The notes under the pieces are model-generated. The model ran no database searches, was not told the origin of the DNA, and was given only the letters and a program-made list of their open reading frames with translations. DNA of 64,000 bases from Gimesia chilikensis (GTDB lineage: Bacteria > Planctomycetota > Planctomycetia > Planctomycetales > Planctomycetaceae). The translations under genes and the position numbers were made by a program. Positions 11,160 through 22,212 of this stretch are shown one piece after another. Location of the stretch: contig NZ_VTSR01000005.1 in the NCBI RefSeq assembly GCF_008329715.1, positions 434,001 to 498,000 of the forward strand, written 5' to 3'. Numbering within the stretch: the first letter of the stretch is position 1; each line of letters begins with the position of its first letter.

Positions 11160-12041
11160 CTATTTTTCGGGAGTCGAGAAGTGCCTCGTCTCCTGTGGAA
11201 CCTCGTGAGTCTGGGCATCGCCTGTCTCAAGTGCCTGTCTGCCTTTACGTCCCCTCCAGTAGGGAATCAGAACGACAGTCAGAATGAAGACGGTGGCAAA
11301 GCCGCCGATTTTCATGATATTCCTTGCGGTCGGAGCATACCGACCACTGTCTGCATCGTAATGAAAACAGAACAGTAAAAAACGATCAACGGTGGAACCG
11401 ATTTTACCTTCTGACGCTTCCACCAGCGCCAGTTTCAGGGTCTGTTTCGGAAAATTAATTCCGTATAAGTAACGGGAAACGCGTCCATCGGGAGTGCAGA
11501 CCAGCAGGACTGCCGGATGGGCATATTCCTGGCGTTCCGCCACATACTGATATTGGACTCCCATCGCATCCGCTAATTTATCGATGGACTCTTGCCGACC
11601 GCACAGAAAATGCCAGCCTCCGGCAGTTCCCGCACGATCGTATTCTTTAAAGTATTTCTGTTTGGTCAGGTTGGCTCTCTGGTAAGTCTCTTTGGGATCG
11701 ATACTCACCGAAACAAAATCATATTGCTCATCCGCAGACCACTCCAGCTCCTTCAGCCCCCGAACCAGTGCCGTCAGTTGCAGAGAACACAACATGGGAC
11801 AGTTGGAATAATTCAGCGAGAGGATAACCGGACGGTCTTTTTTAAAGTAGTCGCCCAGGGTTACCGGTTTCCCGGAACTATCCTGAAATTTGAGATCCAG
11901 GGGTAATTGAGTATCCAGGTGCTCAATGACGTCCAGTTTCTCGATACTTTTAGGAGCTTTTTCCATCCGGTCCGCCTGTACTGGCAGGACACTCAGTCCC
12001 CAGACAAAGAGGATCAGGATGGAGGTGTGCAACGGTTTCAT
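11160..12041 (-). CDS. SCO1/SenC family copper chaperone
   Basis: 293 residues. A thioredoxin-fold protein that delivers copper to the CuA site of oxidase subunit II. The copper-binding Cys pair is in NCPMLCS, the usual CxxxC motif, and the conserved His is likely the one in EYAHPAVLLV. It has an N-terminal signal (ILILFVWGLSVLPVQA) and a C-terminal helix (GGFATVFILTVVLIPYW), so it may be anchored at the C-terminus. The start overlaps the stop of the upstream 109-residue gene (ATGA). Placement directly before coxB fits a role in CuA maturation. Confidence 0.87.
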   Translation of the reverse strand: MKPLHTSILILFVWGLSVLPVQADRMEKAPKSIEKLDVIEHLDTQLPLDLKFQDSSGKPVTLGDYFKKDRPVILSLNYSNCPMLCSLQLTALVRGLKELEWSADEQYDFVSVSIDPKETYQRANLTKQKYFKEYDRAGTAGGWHFLCGRQESIDKLADAMGVQYQYVAERQEYAHPAVLLVCTPDGRVSRYLYGINFPKQTLKLALVEASEGKIGSTVDRFLLFCFHYDADSGRYAPTARNIMKIGGFATVFILTVVLIPYWRGRKGRQALETGDAQTHEVPQETRHFSTPEK

Positions 12042-12367
12042 GGCGATTTGTTTTTGTTTTTCTTTTGTTTCTCTTGTTCCTCCTGAACCACGAACTCCAT
12101 AGCCCGATCAATGGGCACGGCTGCAATATTCTTATCCTGATCAATCCAGCGGTATTCCGACAAGGCTGCGGCCTGGTTTGCCAGGACGCTGTCCGAAGTC
12201 ACTTCCGGCACCTCGATGACTTTGACTTCCGTTTCCGATTTCTCGAACGAGTAGCTCAAAGCGGCGACAGCGAATACCGTGAAAAAGGTAATGATGGTTC
12301 CAACGACGCCGACAAATGCGATCATCGTCGTATCGAGGTCATCATAGGCTGCTTTATGACTCGACAT
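12038..12367 (-). CDS. Small single-helix membrane protein in the respiratory operon, unknown
   Basis: 109 residues with one membrane helix (MIAFVGVVGTIITFFTVFAVAALSY, about residues 15-38), a soluble region with SEYRWIDQDKNIAAVPIDRAMEFV, and a very basic Lys/Asn tail. I do not recognise the family. It lies between actF and the Sco chaperone, overlaps the latter by four bases (ATGA), and so is co-translated with it. Its single helix and location fit a small accessory subunit or assembly factor of ACIII or the caa3 oxidase; this is inference. Confidence 0.7.
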   Translation of the reverse strand: MSSHKAAYDDLDTTMIAFVGVVGTIITFFTVFAVAALSYSFEKSETEVKVIEVPEVTSDSVLANQAAALSEYRWIDQDKNIAAVPIDRAMEFVVQEEQEKQKKNKNKSP

Positions 12368-12417
12368 AATTTTATCTCTTATCCTAAAAGTGGCTGATCT
12401 GAGTAACCAGGCGATGT

Positions 12418-13659
12418 TTAAATGTTATGAAACTCGAGCGATTCTTCCAGACGCGGGTCACGAACCGGCATGATTGATTTGCCAGCGGACAGCTTCAGAA
12501 TGGTCGCCACAAAGATTCCGCCGACTCCAATTGTACAACAGACGTTGATCAGGATCATCGGGAACGAGACTGCCGGATCCATGCCATCAAAGGCCAGGTT
12601 AGGCATCACGAGCCAGAAGATATCAACCCAGTTCATGATCAGCAGATAAACGGCCCAGAAACAGAGAGTCTTGGGGTTCCGCTTCATCCAGCGTGACATG
12701 AAGAAGACAAAAGGAATCGCAAAGTGTCCGATGACCAGCATCAGTGATACTGTTCCCCAGCCATTTGTCTGACGGGGCAGGAAGAAGGTGGTTTCTTCAG
12801 GAATATTCGCATACCAGATCAACAGGTACTGGGAAATCGCGATGTAAGCCCAGAAGCAGTTGAAGGCAAACAGCAGTTTACCGACATCGTGCAGGTGTTC
12901 GACGGTGACAGGTTCCTGGAGCAACCCTTTACTCCGCAGGAACACCAGGCTGATGGCCAGCACACTGAAGAACCCGACCAGACCCGCGGCGAAGTAGTAG
13001 ACGCCGAAGATCGTACTGAACCAGTGAGCGTCCAGCGACATGATGAAGTCGAAGGCGGCAAAAGTCAGCGTGAACGCATACAGCAGGATCGCGGGACCAC
13101 TGCGACGCTCCATGAGCAGCGTCAGTTCCGGATCACCGGATTCATCCTGTGCCAGTGATTTATTCAGGAAGAACCGGGCCAGAAAGATCCAGGAAGCGAA
13201 GTAGATCACATAGCGAATCGCAAAGAAGCCATTATTCAGGTAAGGGGCTTTGTGCTGCAGTAGAGTATCTTGAGCCACGTTCTCCGCGCTGGCCCACTTG
13301 TAGAGCGTATCGTTGCCCGTCAGGGACAGCAGCACGATCGGCAGTACGAGGACAGCCATCGGAATCACACCGAGGGAGAGAAATTCCGAAATACGCCGCA
13401 GGACCACACTCCAGCCGGCACGGGTCAGCTGCTGAATCATCACAAAGAACAGCGCGCCCAGCGAAATACTCAGGCAAAAGAATGTGCTCTGCAGGTAAGA
13501 GAAGGCAAACAGATCCCAACCGTGATTGAAGACCAGTCCCAGTACGAACGCTACCGGCAGCAGGACGGAGCAGCCCAGAGCGATCTTCAATGGAAGCGGC
13601 CCCAGTTCATCCAGGGTTTGCACAGTAATCTTTTTGTCAGCGTCGTGTGAGGTTTGCAT
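12418..13659 (-). CDS. actF: Alternative complex III subunit F (quinol-binding membrane subunit)
   Basis: 413 residues, about ten membrane helices, NrfD/PsrC-related. ActF is the smaller of the two polytopic quinol-side subunits of alternative complex III. Conserved features include the FDFIMSLDAHWFSTIFGVYYFAAG stretch (quoted in part) and WYANIPEETTFF before the last helices. The position after actC and actDE matches the standard act order. Confidence 0.88.
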   Translation of the reverse strand: MQTSHDADKKITVQTLDELGPLPLKIALGCSVLLPVAFVLGLVFNHGWDLFAFSYLQSTFFCLSISLGALFFVMIQQLTRAGWSVVLRRISEFLSLGVIPMAVLVLPIVLLSLTGNDTLYKWASAENVAQDTLLQHKAPYLNNGFFAIRYVIYFASWIFLARFFLNKSLAQDESGDPELTLLMERRSGPAILLYAFTLTFAAFDFIMSLDAHWFSTIFGVYYFAAGLVGFFSVLAISLVFLRSKGLLQEPVTVEHLHDVGKLLFAFNCFWAYIAISQYLLIWYANIPEETTFFLPRQTNGWGTVSLMLVIGHFAIPFVFFMSRWMKRNPKTLCFWAVYLLIMNWVDIFWLVMPNLAFDGMDPAVSFPMILINVCCTIGVGGIFVATILKLSAGKSIMPVRDPRLEESLEFHNI

Positions 13660-13716
13660 AACGTTTCTTGTTTTACAACGAGATAATATTCAACAGTGAA
13701 TTATAGAGGAAACCTG

Positions 13717-15114
13717 TTATTTGGTGTCCCGAAGTTTTCGTTTTTCATCATTTGTCAGGGTATCTGCGTCAACCTGATGGCTCTTCTGCAGGGCCTTCAG
13801 ATAGAGCACAATCGCCCAGCGATCTTCCGGCGGAATCTGCGGCCCGTAGGCAGGCATCTTGCGGACACCGTTGGTGATCGTGTGGAACAGGCGTCCCACA
13901 GGCTGTTTACGAACGTTGTCGGTATGGTAGGATGCCGGGCGTACCCAGGTTCCCTGCTGCAGGTCCATGGCTCGCAGGGTGACCAGACCATCACCTTCCC
14001 CACCCAGACCGTGACAGACAGAACAGTAAATGCGGTAGCGTTCTTTACCCCGAGCCATCATCTTATCGGTGACGGGCATCGGAAACTCGGTTACCCAGGG
14101 CAGGTTAGCCAGTTTGTCTTCTGCTGCCGCCTGGGCGTCAGCGTTGGCACCTTCTGCTGGTTTTGCTTCAGCCGGTTTCTCTTCATCGGCTTTCGCATCG
14201 TCCTGGGCGGCGATCGTAATCACATCCTGATCTTCCGGCAGAACTTTCAGACCGTAGTAGAAGGGAATATTGTCATCTTTATACTGACCACGGGGAATCG
14301 TACCGGGGATATGCGGACGCATTTCACGACCGTCGCCGAAGATTGTAGTGGTATTCTGTGCCTTAAGATACGGCTGGAAGTCCATGTCGGGAATGATATG
14401 GATCCGCGGATTATCGGTCACAGTGGATCGCTTGTAAGCAACCAGGGCGATCGGCATCAGCATCAGGACGCCGAACAGGCTCAGGCCCAGTTTCAGGTTC
14501 CGTGGCAGTTTTGGTGATTCGACATCCGACCAGAACTCTTCCACATGGTTTGGATTGAGCGACTTCACGAATTCCCCGGTATCGATTTCGGAGAACTTGG
14601 GATCGCTGGCATCCATACTCAGGAAGAAGCGGTCGTTGGTTGCACGACGGAAAGCATCCGATTTGAAAATCGGATTGTACAGTTTGGGCAGTTGGTTCAG
14701 ACCGAGCATGCCGAAGAAGGCACCGAAGGCAGCCAGCAGAACCGAGAGTTCGAACATGATCGGAATACAGGCCGGAATACTGAAGAGCGGCTTACCACTG
14801 ATCAGGAACGGGTAATCTACGGCGTTCATCCAGTACTGCATGCTGATCGCGATAGTACCGCCGGTCAGACCGCAGGCAGCCACAATCCAGGGCAGAATCG
14901 TGTATTTGATGCCCATAGCTTCATCGATTCCGTGAACCGGGAACGGGGTATGGGTATCCCAGCGATTGTAGCCGGCATCGCGCACCTTCCGGGATGCTTC
15001 CATCAGGGATTCCGGATCATTGAACTCGGCCAGCAACCCCAGGAGTTCGGGTTCTACTTTGTTCTCAGCTGGATGTTCGATCGTGGTCGCCATAATTTCT
15101 TTATTCATACTCAT
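13717..15114 (-). CDS. ActD-ActE fusion: DUF3341 membrane subunit plus mono-haem cytochrome c
   Basis: 465 residues. The N-terminal part (about 20-185) is an ActD/DUF3341 domain with the GLLAEFNDPESLMEA start, DTHTPFPVHGID motif and two helices (ILPWIVAACGLTGGTIAIS; IPIMFELSVLLAAFGAFFG). A third helix near residue 220 (LKLGLSLFGVLMLMPIALV) leads to a periplasmic region, an Ala/Glu/Lys linker (about 325-350), and a mono-haem cytochrome c domain with CSVCH and a Met ligand in RKMPAYG. In many bacteria ActD and the cytochrome ActE are separate genes; here one polypeptide carries both, fixing their stoichiometry. Three in-frame ATGs (15114, 15108, 15093) are possible starts. Confidence 0.87.
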   Translation of the reverse strand: MSMNKEIMATTIEHPAENKVEPELLGLLAEFNDPESLMEASRKVRDAGYNRWDTHTPFPVHGIDEAMGIKYTILPWIVAACGLTGGTIAISMQYWMNAVDYPFLISGKPLFSIPACIPIMFELSVLLAAFGAFFGMLGLNQLPKLYNPIFKSDAFRRATNDRFFLSMDASDPKFSEIDTGEFVKSLNPNHVEEFWSDVESPKLPRNLKLGLSLFGVLMLMPIALVAYKRSTVTDNPRIHIIPDMDFQPYLKAQNTTTIFGDGREMRPHIPGTIPRGQYKDDNIPFYYGLKVLPEDQDVITIAAQDDAKADEEKPAEAKPAEGANADAQAAAEDKLANLPWVTEFPMPVTDKMMARGKERYRIYCSVCHGLGGEGDGLVTLRAMDLQQGTWVRPASYHTDNVRKQPVGRLFHTITNGVRKMPAYGPQIPPEDRWAIVLYLKALQKSHQVDADTLTNDEKRKLRDTK

Positions 15115-15161
15115 GTTTTATACCGTATCAAAATACAGTCTGACAGCCGTTCTGATTGCCT

Positions 15162-16574
<1,413 letters not shown>

Positions 16575-16664
16575 AGTTCCAGTTCTTTACTTTATAAAAT
16601 CAAACGGATTGGTAATTCGTTTAGTCACACAGCAGCAGAGAGCTTCTGCCGCCCTGCATCACTC

Positions 16665-19600
16665 TTAATGTTTCTCACTCTTTTCGTGCTTCTCATCATG
16701 TTCATGATCGCCGTGACCGTCAGCCTCAGCATGCTGTTCGCCATGACCGTGACCATGAGGTTCTGGAACCGGAGGTGCCAGTGATGGATGTGGATTCGAA
16801 ATCCGGGCCATGTAAGAAGTACGAGGTTTGATATTCAGTTCCGACAGTGCCGTGTAGGTCCGTGGATTTGCATGGGCCTTGGCAACGCGGCTGTTTTCGT
16901 TATTCAGGTCGCCAAACTCAATCGCCTTGGCAGAACAGGCCTGCTGGCAAGCGGTGACGATTTCGCCATCCTTGATCGGTCGCTGTTCGTTCTTGGCTTC
17001 GATCTGAACGGCTTTGATTCGCTGCACACAGTAAGTACATTTCTCCATCACACCACGATGACGCACCGTGACTTCCGGGTTCAGGACCAGAGCCTGCAGC
17101 TTGCCGCGTGGCTCTTCGTAAACCTTGTTGAAGTTGAAGTAATTGAAGCGACGTACTTTATAAGGACAGTTGTTCGCACAGTAACGGGTACCGACACAGC
17201 GGTTGTAAACCATGTCGTTCAGACCTTCGTCGGTGTGCACGGTAGCAGCGACCGGACAAACCTGCTCACAGGGTGCCAGTTCGCACTGCTGACAGAGCAT
17301 CGGCTGAGTTGCTACGCCGGGATTGTTGACGTCGTCACCGGTGAAGTAACGATCGATTCGCATCCAGTGCATTTCGCGGCTGTTGATAACCTGCTCGCGA
17401 CCGACGACCGGAACGTTGTTCTCTGCCTGACAGGCGACGGTACAGGCATTACAGCCCACGCACTTGGAGAGGTCGATCGACATCCCCCAGGCATGACCAT
17501 CGTAAGACAGTTCTTCCCAAGGTGACTTGAGAGGCGGATGGTGTGTCCGATGTTCGGCGAAGTCGGGATATTTTTCCCACTCACCCAAGGTGCCTTCCCG
17601 GACCAGCTGACCAACGCGGCCCAGCACTTCGTTGCCGCCGACGGTGTCGATGGCATGGTGATCCTGGGTGACGGCGAGTTCGTAATGCTTGCCGGTGTCT
17701 TCGACTTTCAGACCGGTCTTGAAGTTCATCGCCCCCTTAGCCTGCAGGGCAGCGACGTTTTCACCAACCGGCTTTACATCGCGAGCGACATCTCCGCCAA
17801 CCAGACCAGCGGCGGTACGACCGTAGCCCAGAGCGACAGCAACCGAATTCGGAGCCTGACCGGGCATCACGTAAACGGGCAGTTCCAGAGACTTTCCATC
17901 CAGAATCAGCTTGACGACGGAACCGAATTTGACGCCCAGGTCATCGGCGGTTTTCGGCGCAATCAGGGCTGCGTTGTCCCAGGTAATCTTGCTCAGGCTG
18001 TCGGGAGTTTCCTGCAACCAGCCACTGTTGGCGAAGCGACCGTCATATAGTTTCGGGCTGAGGTAGAAGACCAGCTCCAGATCTTCGTCGGAAGTTTCAA
18101 CATCCTTGGCAGCAGGCAGGTCTTTCACTTTGGGAGAGACTGCGGGCAGCGATGTGCCTTTCACGAAACCATCATGCACCGAGCGACGCCAGGAAGCGTT
18201 AACAGCCATGGAATCCAGCGAGCCCTTAACGGCTTCTTTCACCAGATCCAGAGCGACCGGATGCTTGTCGCCGCACAGAATTGCCAGCAGTTCGACTTCT
18301 GACTTTCCGTCATGCAGAGGCTCAATCAGAGGCTGACCCACACACAGAGTTCCGTCGTAAGCCCGGGAATCACCCCACTGTTCGAACGGATGCGTTTTGG
18401 GCAGGTGCCAGTGACAGAGCAGTGAAGTTTCATCTTCATACTCACCCAGGTGAATCGCATTCGGCACCTTGGAAAGAGCAGAGACAAAGTCGATGTCGCC
18501 AGGAGCATTGTAGGCGGGGTTTCCGCCCAGAATGACCAGGGTTTCGACGGCACCAGACTGCATTTCATCGGTCAACGTCCGCAGTGCTTCGACAGAAGGA
18601 AGTTCCGTTGCCAGCGGCTCCTGCGTGTACTTGACCGTCTCGCCAACGTTGCCCAGCTGCTCATTCAGCTTATGGACGCGGGCGTGCAACTCAGCAGGCT
18701 GATTCTCGCCGATCGCGATCAGGCTGGAACCCTGATTGGCCACCAGGTCTTCAGCCATCGCAGCGAGAACTTTGTCAGCGTATTCATCGCTGGCCGCTTC
18801 CGGCTTCTTACCATCGACACGGGCCTGAACCTGAGATTCCAGTTTCGACAGGAACGCCCCCAGATCGACCGAACGCGTCGGCAGACGATGATCGGCAGCC
18901 ACACCAGTTGTGGTGTAACGGCTTTCAACCACGTAGAGACGGTTCATCGGACCAGCGGCAGGATCTCGACGGGCGGCCCACTCGCGAGTGTGCAACATGC
19001 CGGCGGGATGCTCTGACAGCAGATCTTCATCCAGGCAGACAATGATGTTCGCTTTCTTCAGATCGAAGTGAGGACGAACAACTTCGCCGAACGCCAGACG
19101 AGAACCGGCGTAAGCATTATCCCGGTTACCGGCTCCATAATCGAACCAGCGTGCCTGGGGATACATGGCTGCGAATTTGTCCTGCAATCCCTTGCGGGTT
19201 ACAGAAGTACTGAGATCGGCGAGCACTCGCAGCTTGGCCCCACCGTTCTCGCGTGCCTGACCCAGCACTTTATCTGAATATGCCAGAAACGCCTGCCAGT
19301 CACGGACATAGCGATTTCCGTCCTGACGCTCAATCACGCCGACCGCACGATCGGGATCGTACAGAGACAGAGTTTCTGACTGCGCCTGTGCCGTGGAAGA
19401 ACCACGGTTCTGTGCCGAATCCGGATTCCCTTCGACTTTGATCGGACGCCCGTCGTAGCTGGTGACCAGCAGACTTTGAGCCTGCCCACCCAGCTCAACA
19501 AAGGTCGCATATTTCTGAGGCTCACCGGGAATCATCCCCTCGGGACGAGACACGCTCGGTGAAATCTTCTCATCTTCCCAGCGACACCCTGACACACTGG

Positions 19601-19757
19601 CCAGAGCGACAGAGGCACCCATGATCTGCATCCAGCGACGCCGCGAAACACCTTCGGGATACTCCGAAGCGGCCACGGGAAACTCGCGATGCAATATCTC
19701 TTCAAATTCCGGCGTGGAATGCAACTCACCCAGACTTCGCCAATACTTTTTATCCAC
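16665..19757 (-). CDS. actB: Alternative complex III subunit B: molybdopterin-family and Fe-S fusion protein
   Basis: 1030 residues. The N-terminus has a Tat-like motif (SRRRWMQIMG) followed by ALASVSGC. The first two thirds resemble molybdopterin oxidoreductases, and the last third is a four-cluster ferredoxin domain (CVGCNACTVAC, CQQCELAPCEQVC, CVGTRYCANNCPYKVRR, CTYCVQ and CQQACSAKAI). ActB is known to have lost molybdopterin; it passes electrons through Fe-S clusters. The tail is His/Glu/Asp-rich (GHGHGEQHAEADGHGDH). I prefer the GTG at 19757, with AAGGGG seven bases upstream, over the longer TTG start at 19790 that would overlap actA by 22 bases. Confidence 0.93.
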   Translation of the reverse strand: MDKKYWRSLGELHSTPEFEEILHREFPVAASEYPEGVSRRRWMQIMGASVALASVSGCRWEDEKISPSVSRPEGMIPGEPQKYATFVELGGQAQSLLVTSYDGRPIKVEGNPDSAQNRGSSTAQAQSETLSLYDPDRAVGVIERQDGNRYVRDWQAFLAYSDKVLGQARENGGAKLRVLADLSTSVTRKGLQDKFAAMYPQARWFDYGAGNRDNAYAGSRLAFGEVVRPHFDLKKANIIVCLDEDLLSEHPAGMLHTREWAARRDPAAGPMNRLYVVESRYTTTGVAADHRLPTRSVDLGAFLSKLESQVQARVDGKKPEAASDEYADKVLAAMAEDLVANQGSSLIAIGENQPAELHARVHKLNEQLGNVGETVKYTQEPLATELPSVEALRTLTDEMQSGAVETLVILGGNPAYNAPGDIDFVSALSKVPNAIHLGEYEDETSLLCHWHLPKTHPFEQWGDSRAYDGTLCVGQPLIEPLHDGKSEVELLAILCGDKHPVALDLVKEAVKGSLDSMAVNASWRRSVHDGFVKGTSLPAVSPKVKDLPAAKDVETSDEDLELVFYLSPKLYDGRFANSGWLQETPDSLSKITWDNAALIAPKTADDLGVKFGSVVKLILDGKSLELPVYVMPGQAPNSVAVALGYGRTAAGLVGGDVARDVKPVGENVAALQAKGAMNFKTGLKVEDTGKHYELAVTQDHHAIDTVGGNEVLGRVGQLVREGTLGEWEKYPDFAEHRTHHPPLKSPWEELSYDGHAWGMSIDLSKCVGCNACTVACQAENNVPVVGREQVINSREMHWMRIDRYFTGDDVNNPGVATQPMLCQQCELAPCEQVCPVAATVHTDEGLNDMVYNRCVGTRYCANNCPYKVRRFNYFNFNKVYEEPRGKLQALVLNPEVTVRHRGVMEKCTYCVQRIKAVQIEAKNEQRPIKDGEIVTACQQACSAKAIEFGDLNNENSRVAKAHANPRTYTALSELNIKPRTSYMARISNPHPSLAPPVPEPHGHGHGEQHAEADGHGDHEHDEKHEKSEKH

Positions 19758-19768
19758 AACCGAACCCC

Positions 19769-20452
19769 TTAGCGGTGACACGTAGAACAATTAGTAGAAG
19801 GATTCAAATTCAATTCTTTCCGAATCTTTGCACCCACTTCTTCCGGATCCCCTTCGGGCTTCCAGTCGAGCTTCGTTACCAGCTCAGGTGGACGCAGATT
19901 CGGTTCAGGATGCCGATGACACTCCAGACACCAGCCCATGCTCAACGGCTTAACCTGTGTGACCTTTTCCATTTTGTCAACGCGACCATGGCAGGAAACA
20001 CAGCTCACACCACGACGAACGTGAGCACTATGGTTGAAGTACACGTAGTCTGGCAGGTCATGCACACGACGCCACTGCATCGACTTCCCGGTCGCCTGGC
20101 TTTCCCGGATGGGAGCCAGCTTCGGGCTGGTCGAGTGGATGGCAACAGTGTTAACCACCCCGTTGGCGTCTGCACCAGAGTGGCAGTTCAGACAGGTCGC
20201 GGTAGGAGGCACAGCAGCGTGGCCGGCAACTTCAACTGTGTTGTGACAGTAGCGGCAGTCCAGCTTCAACTTACCTGCGTGCAGAGCATGACTGAAGGGG
20301 AGTGGCTGCTCGGGCTGATAACCGACGTCCGTCGTCTCCGGACTCGCCCCAAATGCAACCATACCAACAACATACAGGACTCCAATCGCCCCCAGCGCAC
20401 CTAGCACTGGCACAATCGTATTTGTCCATTTTGGAAACAGAAAACGATCCAT
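19769..20452 (-). CDS. actA: Alternative complex III subunit A, pentahaem cytochrome c
   Basis: 227 residues. One N-terminal helix ([19 protein letters not shown]) then five CxxCH haem sites in order: CRYCH, CLNCH, CVSCH, CLECH and CSTCH at the very C-terminus. ActA is the multihaem periplasmic subunit that passes electrons from the Fe-S subunit to downstream acceptors. It is the first gene of the 14.6-kb minus-strand respiratory operon. Start ATG 20452 is preferred to an upstream TTG at 20470 because the latter has no spacing for a ribosome site. The last codons contain the ribosome site for actB, so the two are likely translationally coupled. Confidence 0.92.
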   Translation of the reverse strand: MDRFLFPKWTNTIVPVLGALGAIGVLYVVGMVAFGASPETTDVGYQPEQPLPFSHALHAGKLKLDCRYCHNTVEVAGHAAVPPTATCLNCHSGADANGVVNTVAIHSTSPKLAPIRESQATGKSMQWRRVHDLPDYVYFNHSAHVRRGVSCVSCHGRVDKMEKVTQVKPLSMGWCLECHRHPEPNLRPPELVTKLDWKPEGDPEEVGAKIRKELNLNPSTNCSTCHR

Positions 20453-21077
20453 TTTTGATATACCTGACAAGACCTTTCGAGCCGGACCAACCTGAAACAG
20501 ACAGAACGTGCCTTGGAGATTGATGAGTCAATCGATGGTCGCGGCGGACTTTTCAACCGGTTTGGAGAGATGATACCCCATCTATTTTCGCACAATAGAT
20601 GTAAGGGAAGATGTTAGCAATCCATTCAGCGTCAGGTTAGGGAAAGTTTCTTGGAGTCGGGAGTCGCCGGTTTTGAAATTCTCATTATTGGGGACAAGCG
20701 CCCGCTGCTGAATGCTACGCCAGACAGGCATGAACCCCGCAAAATTGCAGCACGAGCCACCATTAAGGACACTTTCATCCAATTGGTGTGGCGAAGCCCC
20801 TTCTTATAGCCCGGACAGATGGCAGTCTCATTGTCGAGAATCAGAAAATTCCGGCAACAGTGAACGCATCACTCAGTAGACGGAACCCGACCACAGCATC
20901 TGTTTACGGTGTTTTCCTCACCAGGAATTTCAACGGAGGGATTCTGCGCACCAGGCATTCGATTCCGTTGCATCTCCAGTGCCTTTACACTCCACCGGCA
21001 ATGCTGCATGATGAATGCAGATTCAGCAACTCGAACACATCACATCCACTCACATTTGGACAGAGGCGGCTTCGTCT
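20453..21077. other. Divergent intergenic region between the act-cox operon and the oxidoreductase
   Basis: About 625 bases with no convincing gene. It must hold the promoter of the long respiratory operon to the left and of the oxidoreductase to the right. The only clear structure is an 8-bp perfect inverted repeat near the actA end, listed separately. Short open frames here lack ribosome sites and resemble nothing I know. Confidence 0.35.
20579..20601. promoter_or_regulatory. Candidate operator: 8-bp perfect inverted repeat upstream of actA
   Basis: CATCTATT - seven-base spacer TTCGCAC - AATAGATG, 127 bases before the actA start codon. The symmetry and spacing suit a dimeric regulator of the respiratory operon. 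No regulator gene is linked, and no clear -10/-35 pair can be assigned around it. Confidence 0.35.
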
Positions 21078-22070
21078 ATGAGCAATCGCATTCGCTGGGG
21101 CATCTTAAGCACCGCAAAAATCGGCACCGTACAGGTCATTCCCGCCATGCAGCAGGGAGAACATTGTGAGATCAGCGCAATCGCTTCCCGCACGCTCGAC
21201 CAGGCTGAGCAGACTGCCGCCGAGCTGGGAATCCCCCGTGCGTACGGTTCTTACGAAGAACTGCTAACCGACCCGGACATTGATGCGATCTATAATCCCC
21301 TGCCCAACCATCTGCATGTCCCCTGGTCCATCAAGGCCATTGAAGCGGGCAAACATGTGTTGTGCGAAAAGCCAATCGGGCTCTCCTCCAGCGAGGGCCA
21401 GCAACTGGTCGACTGCGCTGCAGCGCATCCCGAGCTGAAAGTGATGGAAGCCTTCATGTATCGCCACCACCCCCAATGGCAGCTGGCCAGAAAGCTGGTG
21501 ACAGATGGCACAATCGGGGAACTGCGTACGATTCAGTCATTTTTCTCCTACTTCAATGACGATCCGCAAAACATTCGTAACCAGAGTGAAATCGGTGGTG
21601 GCGGTCTGATGGACATCGGCTGCTATCCCATCTCACTCTCACGATTTATCTTTGGCGAGGAACCGCAGCGCGTCTCAGGAATCGTCGAATACGACAGTGA
21701 GTTGGGGACCGATCGCCTGGCCTCGGCTACGCTAGACTTTGGCAGAGGAACCTCCACCTTCACCTGCTCGACACAGCTCAATCCCTATCAGCGAGTGCAG
21801 ATTCATGGCACACAGGGACGAGTGGAGATTGAAATTCCCTTCAATGCACCGATCGACCGCCCCTGTCGTGTCTGGCACCAGACCGGCGCTGATATCGCCG
21901 AGGTCAAACTGGATCAGTGCAACCAATACAGTATCCAGGGCGATCTGTTCTCACTGGCCATTCTCAACAATACCGCGGTGCCCACCCCGCTCACCGATGC
22001 TGTCGCCAACATGAAAGTGATCGAGGCGATTGTTGAGAGCAACCGCAGCGGCGCCTGGGTGAAACCCTGA
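21078..22070 (+). CDS. Gfo/Idh/MocA family NAD(P)-dependent oxidoreductase
   Basis: 330 residues from the ATG at 21078 (AGAGG upstream); an ATG at 21015 would add 21 unrelated residues. The N-terminal Rossmann fold begins WGILSTAKIGTVQVIPAM, followed by the family motif CEKPIGLSSSEG that contains the catalytic-region Lys. The C-terminal half is the alpha/beta substrate domain with GGGGLMDIGCYPISLSR, where Asp and His/Tyr equivalents usually act. Members oxidise or reduce sugars and inositols, or act as dimeric dihydrodiol dehydrogenases, to which the overall pattern is close. The exact substrate is unknown. It converges with infC. Confidence 0.88.
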   Translation: MSNRIRWGILSTAKIGTVQVIPAMQQGEHCEISAIASRTLDQAEQTAAELGIPRAYGSYEELLTDPDIDAIYNPLPNHLHVPWSIKAIEAGKHVLCEKPIGLSSSEGQQLVDCAAAHPELKVMEAFMYRHHPQWQLARKLVTDGTIGELRTIQSFFSYFNDDPQNIRNQSEIGGGGLMDIGCYPISLSRFIFGEEPQRVSGIVEYDSELGTDRLASATLDFGRGTSTFTCSTQLNPYQRVQIHGTQGRVEIEIPFNAPIDRPCRVWHQTGADIAEVKLDQCNQYSIQGDLFSLAILNNTAVPTPLTDAVANMKVIEAIVESNRSGAWVKP

Positions 22071-22101
22071 TTTTCCAGCTTCGCTAAGCTGCATTCCGAG
22101 A

Positions 22102-22135
22102 GCAACCAGCCTGCCTGCAGATTCAGGCAGGTTGC
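22102..22135. terminator. Bidirectional hairpin between convergent genes
   Basis: Stem CTGCCTG/CAGGCAG with a six-base loop, extended by GCAAC/GTTGC after a four-base bulge, 30 bases after the oxidoreductase stop and before the infC stop. It lacks a long T-run, so termination strength is uncertain. Confidence 0.45.
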
Positions 22136-22212
22136 GTACAGAGCGCGCACGATCAGCGATGGGGAGGTCGAGCTTCGAATTTTACCGGAGAAGTACGGTC
22201 TGCCAGACAGTT

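Noticed and set aside
16665-19790. actB starting at TTG 19790
   Set aside because: It would overlap actA by 22 bases without a ribosome site, while GTG 19757 has AAGGGG seven bases upstream.
20788-21081. Small plus-strand gene in the act-oxidoreductase gap
   Set aside because: No ribosome site, no signal or domain, and it overlaps the likely promoter region.
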